14,853 bases of DNA from Accumulibacter sp. (GTDB lineage Bacteria; Pseudomonadota; Gammaproteobacteria; Burkholderiales; Rhodocyclaceae), in NCBI GenBank assembly GCA_003538495.1, contig DPSD01000184.1:18702-33554 (forward strand), given 5' to 3'. A model generated the notes under the pieces. It did not search any database. It had not been told where the DNA came from and saw only the letters and a program-made list of their open reading frames with translations. A program made the position numbers and the translations under genes. Shown piece by piece: positions 6,823 through 14,853 of the stretch (the first letter of the stretch is position 1; the number at the start of each line of letters is the position of its first letter).

Positions 6823-7308
6823 AGACCGACTGTCTGCTACCTCCGTCGGTAGATGATTGGCTTAACGACGATCGGTTGGCCCGATTCATTATTGAGAAGA
6901 TCGACCGGTTTGATCTTTCCAAGCTGACGCGGAAATACGCCGGGCGCGGCTCGACAGCGTGCCACCGGATCAGATCAATCTGACGGACCAAGAGTCGCAT
7001 CATGCCGGCTGTCCGTGGCAGCCTCGAACAGGCGTACGACACCCAGGCGGGAGCGCAACGGCGAGCCGGCACCCTTGCCCGGAGACATCGCGCCAATGCA
7101 GGCGATGCCCCATCGCCTGAAGACCAAGGCTGCACGAGCGCGCTACGCGTTGCGCAAGCAGATGATCGAACCGGTGTTCGGAATCATCAAATCGGTGATG
7201 GGCTTTCGCCACCTCTCGCGTCGCGGGTTGAAGAAGGCCACCGGCGGGTGGACGGCGGTCTGGCCGGCGTGGAATCTGAAGCGCATGGCCGCATTCCCCC
7301 CACAACAG
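6823..7308 (+). pseudogene. IS1182-family transposase, internally deleted and frameshifted
   Basis: Blocks survive in three frames. From 6834, LLPPSVDDWLNDDRLARFII continues into FDLSKLTRKYAGRGSTA, which ends at a TGA at 6981-6983. From about 6971, in the next frame, comes DQINLTDQESRIM followed by LEQAYDTQAG, a family block absent from copy A. From about 7120, in the third frame, ARYALRKQMIEPVFGIIKSV continues to PAWNLKRMAAF; the likely catalytic Glu is kept in IEPVF. No intact start is evident, and a one-base insertion removes the stop used in copy A. The gene cannot make active transposase. Confidence 0.78.
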
Positions 7309-7371
7309 GTGAAACAAGGGGGGAAACCCTCGACAAGGCCGGAAAAGCAATGGCCTCGGAACTCCCTGTTC

Positions 7372-7401
7372 CGCATTGTAGAATGCGCCGGCTTGGCTGG
7401 C
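7372..7401. repeat. Paired hairpins in the right end of IS copy B
   Basis: CGCATT/AATGCG around GTAG (7372-7387) and GCCGGC/GCTGGC around TTG (7387-7401). These are the same two stems as in copy A; the single stem change (C to T) becomes a G-T pair, so folding is kept. They lie beyond the nadC stop. Confidence 0.5.
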
Positions 7402-7405
7402 GTCC

Positions 7406-7421
7406 GTCCGCCAGGCGGCTA
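7406..7421 (-). repeat. Right terminal inverted repeat of IS copy B, containing the nadC stop codon
   Basis: GTCCGCCAGGCGGCTA, 14 of 16 identical to the copy A right repeat. The last three bases are the nadC TAG read on the reverse strand; beyond them the two copies share nothing. Confidence 0.6.
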
Positions 7422-8276
7422 ACCCTGGAAGCGCATTGACAGATCGAGTGCACGTACGTCCTTGGTCAAGCCGCCAATCGAAATCCGGTCAACGCCAGTC
7501 TCGGCAATACCGCGCACGGTGTCGAGATTAACGTTGCCAGAAGCCTCGAGAGCGGCTCGACCCAAGTTGATCGCCACTGCCTCGCGCAACTGCTGAAGAC
7601 TCAGGTTATCGAGCAGAATCATTTTCGCGCCGGCATCCAGAGCCTGCCGCAGCTCGGCCAGCGTTTCGACCTCGATCTGAATGAACTGACAGCGACCGCC
7701 CGCGCGCTCGGCAACCTGCGTTGCGGCCAGCAGCGCAGCCGCGATGCTGCCGGCGGCGTGAATGTGGTTCTCCTTGATCAGAATGCCATCGTAAAGACCG
7801 AGTCGATGGTTGCCACCACCACCGCAGCGGACCGCATACTTTTGCGCCAGCCGCAGGCCGGGAATAGTCTTGCGCGTATCGACCACCTGCGCCCGCGTGC
7901 CAGCGACCAGATCGGCGTATTGCCGCGCCCTGCTGGCGACACCTGACAGCAACTGCAGGAAGTTGAGCGCGCTGCGTTCGCCGGTGAGCAGCGCACGCGC
8001 GGGCCCCTCGATTTCGCAGAGGACTTGATCAGGGCCGACGCGCTGTCCGTCCTGTGCCTGCCAGTCAATGACGACCGCCGCATCTAGCGCCGTGAAGCAG
8101 CGAGTGAACCACGCGCTACCACAAAGAATGGCGTTCTCACGGGCGACGACGGTGGCGCGACTGCGCACCGTCGCCGGAACCAATTGCGCGGTAAGGTCAC
8201 CGCTACCGACATCCTCGGCCAGCGCGGCCACGACGTTGCGCTCGATTTCGGCTTCGAGCAGAGCAGCAAAGGGCAT
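7419..8276 (-). CDS. nadC: Nicotinate-nucleotide diphosphorylase (quinolinate phosphoribosyltransferase)
   Basis: A 285-residue cytoplasmic enzyme that makes nicotinate mononucleotide from quinolinate and PRPP in de novo NAD synthesis. The length is normal for the family. Family signatures are [11 protein letters not shown] at 20-30, [14 protein letters not shown] at 99-112, [20 protein letters not shown] at 133-152, the glycine run with NHR at 152-158, and DGILIKENH at 163-171. The substrate-binding Arg, His and Lys residues in these blocks are present. The ATG at 8276 starts where NadC proteins normally start; a longer frame to 8561 runs into the divergent gene and is rejected. The tail SMRFQG ends at a TAG that belongs to the adjoining IS repeat, so the last residue or two may not be original. 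Confidence 0.94.
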   Translation of the reverse strand: MPFAALLEAEIERNVVAALAEDVGSGDLTAQLVPATVRSRATVVARENAILCGSAWFTRCFTALDAAVVIDWQAQDGQRVGPDQVLCEIEGPARALLTGERSALNFLQLLSGVASRARQYADLVAGTRAQVVDTRKTIPGLRLAQKYAVRCGGGGNHRLGLYDGILIKENHIHAAGSIAAALLAATQVAERAGGRCQFIQIEVETLAELRQALDAGAKMILLDNLSLQQLREAVAINLGRAALEASGNVNLDTVRGIAETGVDRISIGGLTKDVRALDLSMRFQG

Positions 8277-8335
8277 GCGAATTCCCGTAAACTGACAACT
8301 TGAGCGGTCAATTTTATCATCGAAGGGAAACACCA
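8277..8335. promoter_or_regulatory. Divergent promoter region between nadC and the glutamate-synthase-like gene
   Basis: In 59 bases both genes must start. On the forward strand CTGACA (8292-8297) and TATCAT (8315-8320) are 17 bp apart, a fair sigma-70 promoter, though its start site would fall within the GAAGGG ribosome binding site at 8322-8327. For nadC, an AT-rich TAAAAT lies at 8316-8311 on the reverse strand without a clear -35. Confidence 0.35.
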
Positions 8336-9832
8336 ATGCTGGACGTCTTGCTTGCTGGCCTGGGTGTATTGCTGGCCATTTCGGTCGCCGGGGCGCTGCT
8401 GTTTCTGTACGTGCAGGACGTGACGCAGGAGAAGCATGCCGTATTGCGGAACTTTCCGCTGGTCGGCCACCTACGTTATTTTTTCGAGAAGCTTGGCGAG
8501 TACTTCCGGCAATATTTCTTTCTCGGCGACCGCGACGAAAGGCCCTTCGACCGGGCGACACGCAGCTGGGTCTACCGCATGGCCAAGAACGAAGGCGGGA
8601 TTATCGGCTTCGGGTCGACCTATCCGATGCACCAGCCCGGTGCGCTGGTTTTCGTCAATGCGCCGTTCCCGGGCCTTGAGGAAGAACAGCAGGACGCGCC
8701 AGCGGTGATCATCGGCGAGGGCTACTGTGCGACGCCATTCGTCGGCAAGTCGCTGGTCAACATCAGCGCGATGAGTTTCGGCGCCATTTCGAAACCCGCG
8801 GTGCGTGCCCTGTCGCGCGGTGCCGCGGCGGCGGGCTGCTGGCTGGATACCGGCGAGGGCGGCCTGTCGCCCCACCATCTGGAGGGCGGCTGCGACATCA
8901 TCTTCCAGATCGGCACGGCGAAGTACGGCGTGCGCGACGAAGCCGGCCAACTGTCGGACGAGAAGCTGCGCGCAGTCGCCGCGCACCAGACCGTGCGCGC
9001 TTTCGAGATCAAGCTGTCGCAAGGAGCCAAACCGGGCAAGGGCGGCGTCCTGCCCGGCAACAAGGTGACGCCCGAAATTGCGCGCATTCGTGGCATCGCC
9101 GAGGGCCGCGACTCATTGAGCCCCAACCGGCACCTGGAGATCGCCAACATCGACGACTTGCTTGACCGCGTCGAGCACGTTCGCGCGCTGACCGGCAAAC
9201 CGGTCGGCGTCAAGACGGCGATCGGCGGGCGCCGCTTCATCGACCAGCTGACCGAGGCCGTGGCGCGCCGTGGGCTGCAGGCGGCACCCGACTTCCTGAC
9301 CCTCGATGGCGGCGAGGGCGGCAGCGGGGCGGCGCCGCAGGCGCTCGCCGATCACATGGCGATGTCGATCGACGAAGCGCTGCCGCTGGTCGCCGATGCA
9401 CTGCTGGCCAGCGGCCTGAAAGACCGGATCAGGCTGATCGCCGCCGGCCAACTGGTGACGCCGGCGCGGGTCGCCTGGGCGCTGTCGGCGGGAGCCGACT
9501 TCGTCAATACGGCGCGCGGCTTCATGTTCTCGTTGGGTTGCATCCAGGCCTTGCGCTGCCACACCAATACCTGCCCGACCGGCGTCACGACGCACGACCC
9601 GCGCCTGCAACGCGGCCTGGTGGTCGAAGACAAGGCCGCGCGCGTTGCCTCGTACTGCCGGAACATGAACAAGGAGGTGGCGATGATCGCCCACTCCTGC
9701 GGTCTGCGGCAGGCGCGCGAACTGCGTCGCGAGCACGTACGCATCGTGCAGCCTTCCGGGAACAGCGTCGCCCTCGACACGCTCTGTCCCTACCCTGCTC
9801 CGGCTTCTGCGGCTTCTGCGCCGCTGTCCTGA
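8336..9832 (+). CDS. Membrane-anchored FMN-binding glutamate-synthase-family protein
   Basis: A 498-residue protein from ATG 8336, chosen over an upstream ATG at 8300 because GAAGGGA lies 8 bases before it and the protein then opens with a transmembrane helix (residues 4-25). After a linker comes a GltB-type central/FMN barrel: SAMSFGAIS at 144-152, [10 protein letters not shown] at 172-181, [15 protein letters not shown] at 226-240, [11 protein letters not shown] at 324-334. The 3Fe-4S cysteines of glutamate synthase are present as C402-x5-C408-x4-C413. The glutaminase domain of true GltB is missing, so it cannot take ammonia from glutamine by itself. It is probably an Fe-S flavoprotein facing the cytoplasm; the reaction is unknown. 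Confidence 0.88.
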   Translation: MLDVLLAGLGVLLAISVAGALLFLYVQDVTQEKHAVLRNFPLVGHLRYFFEKLGEYFRQYFFLGDRDERPFDRATRSWVYRMAKNEGGIIGFGSTYPMHQPGALVFVNAPFPGLEEEQQDAPAVIIGEGYCATPFVGKSLVNISAMSFGAISKPAVRALSRGAAAAGCWLDTGEGGLSPHHLEGGCDIIFQIGTAKYGVRDEAGQLSDEKLRAVAAHQTVRAFEIKLSQGAKPGKGGVLPGNKVTPEIARIRGIAEGRDSLSPNRHLEIANIDDLLDRVEHVRALTGKPVGVKTAIGGRRFIDQLTEAVARRGLQAAPDFLTLDGGEGGSGAAPQALADHMAMSIDEALPLVADALLASGLKDRIRLIAAGQLVTPARVAWALSAGADFVNTARGFMFSLGCIQALRCHTNTCPTGVTTHDPRLQRGLVVEDKAARVASYCRNMNKEVAMIAHSCGLRQARELRREHVRIVQPSGNSVALDTLCPYPAPASAASAPLS

Positions 9833-9841
9833 AACGCGCGA

Positions 9842-11677
9842 TCAGCCGCCGCGCGCGACGATCGCCAGCAAGGCCTCGCCATAGCGCTGCGCCTTGGCGA
9901 CGCCGATGCCCGGAACGGCGAGCAGCGCCTGCGGTGAAGCGGGGCGCAAGGCGGCAATCTCGCACAGCGTCCGGTCATGCAGGATGACGTACGCCGGAAC
10001 GCTTTGCTCGCGTGCCTGCTCCAGACGCCAGTTACGCAAGCTGGCGACCAGCGGTGAATCGCCGGCTACGCTGGCGGTCACCACTTTGCTCCTGCTCGCT
10101 TTGCTTTTCGGCGCGTCGACCTGGCGTCGGAGCGGCAGCCGGGTTTCGCCCTTGAGCACTGGCCGTGCAGCGTCGGTCAGCTTCAGCGCCCCGTAGGCGC
10201 TGGCGTCGGCGTCGAGCAGGCCGCCGGCGAGGAGCTGCCGGAAAACCGAGCGCCAGCCGCGATCGTCGATGTCGACGCCGACCCCGAAGGTCGGCAGCCG
10301 GTGGTGGCCAAACTGCTGCACTTTCTCCGTCGTCTTGCCGCGCAAGATATCGATCAGGTGGCCGGCACCGAAGCGCTGGCCGGTTCGCAAGGCGGCGGAT
10401 AGCGCCTTCTGCGCCGCCACCGTGCCGTCCCAGACCACCGGCGGATCGACACAGACATCGCAGTTGCCACAGGGCACCGCTTGCTCGCCGAAATAGTTGA
10501 GCAGGATTACCCGGCGGCATCTGGACGATTCGCAGTAGGCGAGCATGCTCTCGAGCTTCTGGCGTTCGACGCGTTTCTGCTCAGCCGGCGCGGTCGAATC
10601 CTCGATCATCTGGCGGTGGATCACGACGTCATTGAGCCCATAGGTCATCCAGGCTTCAGAAGGCTCGCCGTCACGCCCGGCACGACCGGTTTCCTGGTAA
10701 TAGGCTTCGAGGCTCCTCGGCAGGTCGAGATGGGCGACGAAGCGAACGTCCGGCTTGTCGATTCCCATCCCGAAAGCTATGGTGGCGACCATCACCAGCC
10801 CGTCCTCGCGCAAAAAGCGTTGCTGATGACGCTGGCGGTCGGCGCTCGGCAAGCCCGCGTGGTAGGGCAAGGCGGTCACCCCCTGCGCGTTCAGCCAGAC
10901 CGCCGTCTCGTCGACCTTTCGGCGCGAGAGGCAATAAACGATCCCCGCCTGGCCGGCGTGGCTGCCGAGAAAGGCGAGCAACTGGCGGCGCGGGTTGTCG
11001 CGCTCGACGATGGTGTAGCGGATGTTGGGCCGGTCGAAACTGGCAACGAATTCCCTCGCCTCATCGAGGCCAAGCCGGGTTCTGATTTCCTGCCGCGTCA
11101 GCTGGTCGGCAGTCGCCGTCAGCGCGATCCGCGGGACGCCGGGAAAGCGCTCGTGCAACTGTGAAAGCTGGATGTACTCGGGACGGAAGTCGTGCCCCCA
11201 CTGCGACACACAGTGCGCCTCGTCGATCGCGAACAGGGCCACCTGCTGGCGGGCAATCAACTGCTCGAGCAGGCCGATGAAGCGGTCGGTGAGCAGCCGT
11301 TCGGGGGCCACGTAGATCAGGTCCAGTTCGCCGCGCAGCAGGCTGCGCTCGGTGTCGACTACCGCCCGGAAATCCAGCGACGAGTTCAGGAAAGCGGCGC
11401 GCACGCCAGCCTGCCGCAAGGCGTCAACCTGGTCCTGCATCAGGGCGATCAACGGCGAAACGACGACCCCGACACCCGGCCGCAGAAGCGCCGGAATCTG
11501 ATAACAGAGCGACTTGCCGCCACCAGTCGGCATCAGCACCAGCGCGTCACCACCGCCGACGATCTGGTCCACGATCTCGGCCTGTTGGCCACGAAACGAG
11601 CGATAGCCAAACACCCGGCGGAGGATCTCGACCGCCGCCGAAGCGGCGGGAATGCTCGTGGTCTCTATCGTGTTCAC
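9842..11677 (-). CDS. recQ: ATP-dependent DNA helicase RecQ
   Basis: A 611-residue 3'-5' DNA helicase for recombination and fork repair; E. coli RecQ is 609. Motif I is [16 protein letters not shown] with the Walker lysine at 55, motif II is DEAH at 152-155 followed by [13 protein letters not shown], and motif VI is [10 protein letters not shown] near 328-337. The RecQ-Ct zinc site is complete at C387, C403, C406 and C409 (CGNCDVC). A C-terminal HRDC domain (about 525-605) ends in [21 protein letters not shown] chose the GTG at 11677 because it puts the Walker lysine at the same position as in E. coli. No good ribosome binding site is seen, and the frame stays open further upstream. It converges with the preceding forward gene, only 9 bases apart. 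Confidence 0.93.
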   Translation of the reverse strand: MNTIETTSIPAASAAVEILRRVFGYRSFRGQQAEIVDQIVGGGDALVLMPTGGGKSLCYQIPALLRPGVGVVVSPLIALMQDQVDALRQAGVRAAFLNSSLDFRAVVDTERSLLRGELDLIYVAPERLLTDRFIGLLEQLIARQQVALFAIDEAHCVSQWGHDFRPEYIQLSQLHERFPGVPRIALTATADQLTRQEIRTRLGLDEAREFVASFDRPNIRYTIVERDNPRRQLLAFLGSHAGQAGIVYCLSRRKVDETAVWLNAQGVTALPYHAGLPSADRQRHQQRFLREDGLVMVATIAFGMGIDKPDVRFVAHLDLPRSLEAYYQETGRAGRDGEPSEAWMTYGLNDVVIHRQMIEDSTAPAEQKRVERQKLESMLAYCESSRCRRVILLNYFGEQAVPCGNCDVCVDPPVVWDGTVAAQKALSAALRTGQRFGAGHLIDILRGKTTEKVQQFGHHRLPTFGVGVDIDDRGWRSVFRQLLAGGLLDADASAYGALKLTDAARPVLKGETRLPLRRQVDAPKSKASRSKVVTASVAGDSPLVASLRNWRLEQAREQSVPAYVILHDRTLCEIAALRPASPQALLAVPGIGVAKAQRYGEALLAIVARGG

Positions 11678-11786
11678 CGTCGCGAAGGCCTGTGGGAATG
11701 GGGACCGGCAGACCACGATGAGCGGCAGCAGGTGGCGCTCATGGTGCGCGCAGCGGACTTCGCAGACCGGCGAGGCGAAGAAGGAC

Positions 11787-12518
11787 TCAGCGCAATCGCT
11801 CCCGGGCCAGCATCCCGCCGTTCCAGCACAGACACTCGCCCTGCTCGTCGTTCCAGTCCGACAATACCCAGCGCTCGACGTGAATACCGTCCACGATGTG
11901 GTCATGCCTGGCCGGGCGATGGGTATGGCCATGGATCAGGCTGGCATAGCCGTGCGTGCGCAGGAAATCGTCGGTCGCCCCCGGATTGACGTCCATCACG
12001 AAGCTGGCCTTGTCACGTTTCGCCGACTCGCTTTGCTGGCGGAGGGCGACGATCATCGCCTGGCGCTCGGGCAGCGGCCTGGCGAGGAAGGCGGACTGCC
12101 AGTCCGGCTGGCGAACCAGCGCGCGGAACGCCTGGTACTCGTGGTCGTCGGTGCACAACGCGTCGCCATGTGACAGGACGAACTGCCAGGTCGGCAAGGA
12201 CAGCAGGCAGGGGTCAGGCAACAGGCGGGCGCCGCTACGAGCCGCGAAGGTGTCGCCGAGCAGGAAATCGCGGTTGCCGTGCATCACCGACAGCGACACT
12301 CCGGCGCTTGTCAATTGGCGCAGCGCATCGACCATGGTCGCGGCAAAGGAATCGTCCGGAGCGTCCAGACAATCGTCGCCAGGCCACGCTTCGAACAGAT
12401 CGCCGAGGATGAACAGTTGCTCGGCGGCACGCGCGCGGCCCCCGAGAAAGTCGAGAAACAGCCGACTGACACCCGGCGCTTGCGGCGCCAGATGCAGGTC
12501 CGAGATGAACAGGATCAA
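11787..12518 (-). CDS. lpxH: UDP-2,3-diacylglucosamine diphosphatase
   Basis: A 243-residue peripheral membrane metallo-phosphoesterase that cleaves UDP-2,3-diacylglucosamine to lipid X in lipid A synthesis. All metal motifs are present: DLHL with D7 and H9, [11 protein letters not shown] with D40, GNRD at 81-84, HGD at 117-119, GHTH at 197-200 preceded by H196. Length matches LpxH. The best start is a TTG at 12518-12516, just before the usual (M)xLFISDLHL opening; no ATG is available nearby and no strong ribosome binding site is visible. The frame is open into the end of ppiB. It lies 46 bases after ppiB and is probably cotranscribed with it. Confidence 0.92.
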   Translation of the reverse strand: MILFISDLHLAPQAPGVSRLFLDFLGGRARAAEQLFILGDLFEAWPGDDCLDAPDDSFAATMVDALRQLTSAGVSLSVMHGNRDFLLGDTFAARSGARLLPDPCLLSLPTWQFVLSHGDALCTDDHEYQAFRALVRQPDWQSAFLARPLPERQAMIVALRQQSESAKRDKASFVMDVNPGATDDFLRTHGYASLIHGHTHRPARHDHIVDGIHVERWVLSDWNDEQGECLCWNGGMLARERLR

Positions 12519-12564
12519 TGGAACGGGATCGTCGGCGCCACAGCAGCGGGCGCGGCTGGCGGCT

Positions 12565-13056
12565 TCAGCAGACTTCAGCGCGCTCGATCAGCACGTCCTC
12601 GACGGGCACGTCGCCATGGAAACCCGATGAACCGGTCTTGACGCCCTTGATCTTGTCGACCACCTCGGTCCCTTCGATGACCTTGCCGAAAACGCAGTAA
12701 CCCCAGCCCTCGGAAGTCGGCGCACGGTGGTTGAGCGAGGCGTTGTTGGTCACGTTGATGAAGAACTGGGCGGTTGCCGAGTGCGGGTCACTGGTCCGGG
12801 CCATGGCCAGGGTATAGGCCTCGTTCTTGAGGCCGTTGTTGGCCTCGTTCCTGATCGGCGCCTTGCACGCCTTCTGCTTCATGCCTGGCGCGAAGCCACC
12901 GCCCTGGATCATGAAGCCGGGAATGACCCGATGAAAAATGGTCTGGTCGTAGTGGCCGGCCTCGACATAAGCGAGGAAATTACTGGCCGACAGGGGCGCT
13001 TTTTCGGCGTCCAGTTCGATACCGATGACGCCGAAATTGGTGTGCAGCTTGATCAT
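12565..13056 (-). CDS. ppiB: Cytoplasmic peptidyl-prolyl cis-trans isomerase (cyclophilin)
   Basis: A 163-residue cyclophilin with no signal peptide, so it should assist proline isomerisation in the cytoplasm. AAGGAAA precedes the ATG at 13056. Family signatures are [14 protein letters not shown] at 41-54, with catalytic R43, then [17 protein letters not shown] and the closing [18 protein letters not shown]. Length equals that of E. coli PpiB (about 164). It starts only 8 bases after the exported paralogue, so the two form a tandem pair that presumably arose by duplication. The C-terminus is followed by lpxH. Confidence 0.93.
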   Translation of the reverse strand: MIKLHTNFGVIGIELDAEKAPLSASNFLAYVEAGHYDQTIFHRVIPGFMIQGGGFAPGMKQKACKAPIRNEANNGLKNEAYTLAMARTSDPHSATAQFFINVTNNASLNHRAPTSEGWGYCVFGKVIEGTEVVDKIKGVKTGSSGFHGDVPVEDVLIERAEVC

Positions 13057-13064
13057 GACTTTCC

Positions 13065-13628
13065 TTATTTCTTGTCGGAGATGATCTTGACCGACTGGAT
13101 GACTACCGGCTCAAGAGGAACATCGTTATACGTTGAACGGTTACCGGTCGGGACCTTGGCGATCCGGTCGACCACGTCGGTGCCCTGCGTTACCTTGCCG
13201 AAGACCGCGTAACCCCAGCCATCCGAGCCGGGATAGTTGAGCGCTGCGTTGTCCTTGTGGTTGATGAAGAACTGCGCGCTGGCTGAATGAGGTTCCGACG
13301 TCCGGGCCATGGCAATCGTCCAGCGGTCGTTCTTCAGGCCGTTCTTTCCTTCGTTTTCCACCTTTCTGGGCGCCGATTTCTGTTCCATGGCGGGCGTAAA
13401 ACCACCACCCTGGATCATGAAACCGGGAATGACGCGGTGAAAAACCGTACCGTTGTAGAAGCCCTCGTTGACGTACTGGACAAAGTTCTGCACCGTTTTC
13501 GGCGCCTTCACGGCATCGAGTTCGACGACGATGGTCCCCATGCTGGTCTGTATTTCGGCCGTCGGCGCAGCCACCGCGGCAAGGGAAAACGACAAACCGG
13601 CGGCAATCAAAGCAAGCGTCTTGTGCAT
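13065..13628 (-). CDS. ppiA: Exported peptidyl-prolyl cis-trans isomerase (periplasmic cyclophilin)
   Basis: A 187-residue cyclophilin. GAAGGGA stands 7 bases before the ATG at 13628. Residues 1-20 are a classic signal peptide ([14 protein letters not shown], ending AVA-A), so the enzyme works in the periplasm on folding exported proteins. The catalytic block [14 protein letters not shown] is at 63-76 with R65. [17 protein letters not shown] and [16 protein letters not shown] follow. It is closely similar to the downstream ppiB product apart from the leader and a short C-terminal extension ending SVKIISDKK. It diverges from cysS and appears to be the first gene of the ppiA-ppiB-lpxH(-recQ) set. 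Confidence 0.92.
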   Translation of the reverse strand: MHKTLALIAAGLSFSLAAVAAPTAEIQTSMGTIVVELDAVKAPKTVQNFVQYVNEGFYNGTVFHRVIPGFMIQGGGFTPAMEQKSAPRKVENEGKNGLKNDRWTIAMARTSEPHSASAQFFINHKDNAALNYPGSDGWGYAVFGKVTQGTDVVDRIAKVPTGNRSTYNDVPLEPVVIQSVKIISDKK

Positions 13629-13961
13629 CAGGCAGTCCCTTCATTTGTGATTTCCAATGCGACCGTCTTCAGGTATCCGGCAGCGGCGCTTGGTCATCTG
13701 GTTATCGAGCTTGTCAATCTTGACTTGTTGCAAACTGCTTTTCCGCGCCGGCAAGGGATCCGGCAGCGGCCGGGAACTTCCCGACAGTGGGCACCGGCAG
13801 GCAGCCAGGGACTTCGGGGAGATCAAGTGGATCGCTATGGTATACTGGGCGTAGCCGCGGTTGAGTGTCGCTTGACCGGTCGATTCTAACAAGAACTGCG
13901 TCGAAACCAAAACACTCCACACCCGTACTGGTCGGCGCGGCGTGACTTCGTGAGCCTGAAT
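13629..13961. other. Intergenic region between ppiA and cysS
   Basis: A 333-base divergent spacer with no convincing gene on either strand. It holds the cysS promoter listed separately. On the reverse strand a perfect TTGACA occurs near 13705, but I could not find a matching -10 for ppiA. The codons of ORFs crossing it look like chance open frames. Confidence 0.5.
13838..13846 (+). promoter_or_regulatory. Extended -10 promoter for cysS
   Basis: TGGTATACT is an extended -10 (TGn followed by TATACT at 13841-13846). No good -35 lies 17 bp upstream, as is usual for extended -10 promoters. Transcription would begin near 13853, giving a leader of about 110 bases. Confidence 0.5.
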
Positions 13962-14853
13962 ATGTTGAAGATTTACAACTCGCTGGCCAGGGAAAAGCAG
14001 GACTTCGTGCCGATCACCCCGGGCCAAGTCCGCATGTATGTCTGCGGAATGACGGTCTACGACTTCTGCCACCTCGGGCACGCCCGCGTGCTGGTGGTCT
14101 TCGACATGGTTCAGCGGTGGTTGCGGGCGAGCGGACTGCAGGTGACCTACGTCCGCAACATTACCGACATCGATGACAAGATCATCAGGCGCGCGCAGGA
14201 AAACAAACAGAGCATCGGCGAACTGACGGCCCGTTTCATCGACTTCATGGACGCAGACGCCACGGCACTCGGGGTCGAGAAGCCGGATCATGAACCGCGC
14301 GCCACCGCGTACGTGCCGCAAATGCTCGAACTGATCGGACAACTGGAAAGCAACGGCCTGGCCTATCAGGCCGCTGACGGAGATGTGAATTTCTCGGTCC
14401 GCAAGTTTCCTGGCTACGGCAAGCTCTCGGGCAAGTCGATCGACGACCTGCGAGCCGGCGAGCGGGTGGAGGTGGATGCTGCCAAAGACGACCCACTGGA
14501 CTTCGTTCTCTGGAAACATGCGCGGGAAGGTGAGCCATTCTGGCCCTCGCCGTGGGGCAATGGCCGCCCCGGCTGGCATATCGAGTGCTCGGCGATGAGT
14601 TCCGAGTTGCTCGGCAAGCACTTCGACATTCACGGTGGCGGGCAGGACCTGCAATTTCCGCATCATGAAAACGAGATTGCCCAATCCGAGGGCGCGCATC
14701 ACTGCCAGTTTGTCAACTACTGGATGCACAACGGCTTCGTTCGTGTCGCTGACGAGAAGATGTCGAAATCGCTGGGCAATTTCTTCACGATCAGGGAGAT
14801 CGTCAAGAAGTACCATCCCGAGGTACTCCGCTTCTTCATCCTGCGTGCGCACT
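13962..14853 (+). CDS. cysS: Cysteinyl-tRNA synthetase, N-terminal part (3' end outside window)
   Basis: 297 complete codons run open to the window edge. The enzyme charges tRNA-Cys with cysteine in the cytoplasm. It is class I: the HIGH-type motif is HLGH at 37-40, and KMSKS is at 266-270 in [12 protein letters not shown]. The active-site zinc ligands that select cysteine are present: C28 ([10 protein letters not shown]), C209 (HIECSAM), H234 and E238 ([10 protein letters not shown]). [15 protein letters not shown] and [15 protein letters not shown] are strong family signatures. The ATG at 13962 gives the usual MLKIYNSL start; an in-frame GTG at 13950 would add four residues and cannot be excluded, since neither has a strong ribosome binding site. 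The anticodon-binding domain lies beyond the window. Confidence 0.95.
   Translation, partial: MLKIYNSLAREKQDFVPITPGQVRMYVCGMTVYDFCHLGHARVLVVFDMVQRWLRASGLQVTYVRNITDIDDKIIRRAQENKQSIGELTARFIDFMDADATALGVEKPDHEPRATAYVPQMLELIGQLESNGLAYQAADGDVNFSVRKFPGYGKLSGKSIDDLRAGERVEVDAAKDDPLDFVLWKHAREGEPFWPSPWGNGRPGWHIECSAMSSELLGKHFDIHGGGQDLQFPHHENEIAQSEGAHHCQFVNYWMHNGFVRVADEKMSKSLGNFFTIREIVKKYHPEVLRFFILRAH

Larger units (their letters stand above)
6720..7421 (+). mobile_element. IS1182-like insertion sequence remnant, copy B
   Basis: The right end (7372-7421) matches copy A closely: paired hairpins, then a terminal repeat ending in GCTA. The left edge is approximate. Counting back from the shared transposase start by the copy A distance leads to about 6720, where only CTGTCGG (6727-6733) of the repeat survives. 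It is about 700 bp, direct in orientation to copy A, with a different set of internal deletions. The right end holds the nadC stop codon. Confidence 0.6.

Noticed and set aside
13700..13725. TTGACA on the reverse strand as a -35 for ppiA
   Set aside because: No acceptable -10 hexamer at 16-18 bp; left as an unassigned match.
13880..13905. Segment with a GGTCGATTCT stretch resembling a tRNA T-loop
   Set aside because: No acceptor, D or anticodon stems can be drawn around it.

Overview
This is a GC-rich window from what looks like a betaproteobacterial chromosome. I infer the Rhodocyclaceae / Accumulibacter neighbourhood from the style of the proteins and from the cysS / ppiA / ppiB / lpxH cluster. 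No rRNA, tRNA or CRISPR was seen.

Left edge (1-1051): the 3' end of threonine synthase (thrC), then a gene-poor stretch. That stretch holds a very short, easily missed reverse-strand gene for a 45-residue double-spanning membrane peptide, with its own ribosome binding site and a TATAAT box.

Accessory island (1052-7421): two decayed IS1182-like insertion sequences of about 0.7 kb lie in the same orientation. They flank a reverse-strand copper cluster of about 5 kb. In transcription order the cluster is a frameshifted merR-type regulator, a DUF2933-like small membrane protein, an isoprenylcysteine-methyltransferase-like membrane protein, a c-type cytochrome, a shortened YVTN-type secreted protein, and a full-length P1B-type Cu+ ATPase (copA). 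The four middle genes overlap one another by ATGA. copA has its own promoter: a perfect dyad with the spacing of the E. coli CueR/copA operator. The local regulator is broken, so copA is probably controlled from elsewhere in the genome. The insertion-sequence right ends coincide with the stop codons of copA and nadC, and the TAG triplets appear to belong to the IS terminal repeat.

Core region (7419-14853): nadC (NAD synthesis) runs leftward and diverges from a membrane-anchored, FMN-binding glutamate-synthase-like protein. Then come recQ, lpxH (lipid A synthesis), ppiB (cytoplasmic cyclophilin) and ppiA (exported cyclophilin), all leftward. The 5' two-thirds of cysS runs rightward off the end behind an extended -10 promoter.

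The best candidate for something not well described is the overlapping DUF2933 / methyltransferase / cytochrome c / YVTN cassette joined to a CueR-type copA transcription unit. Its function is inferred from context only.
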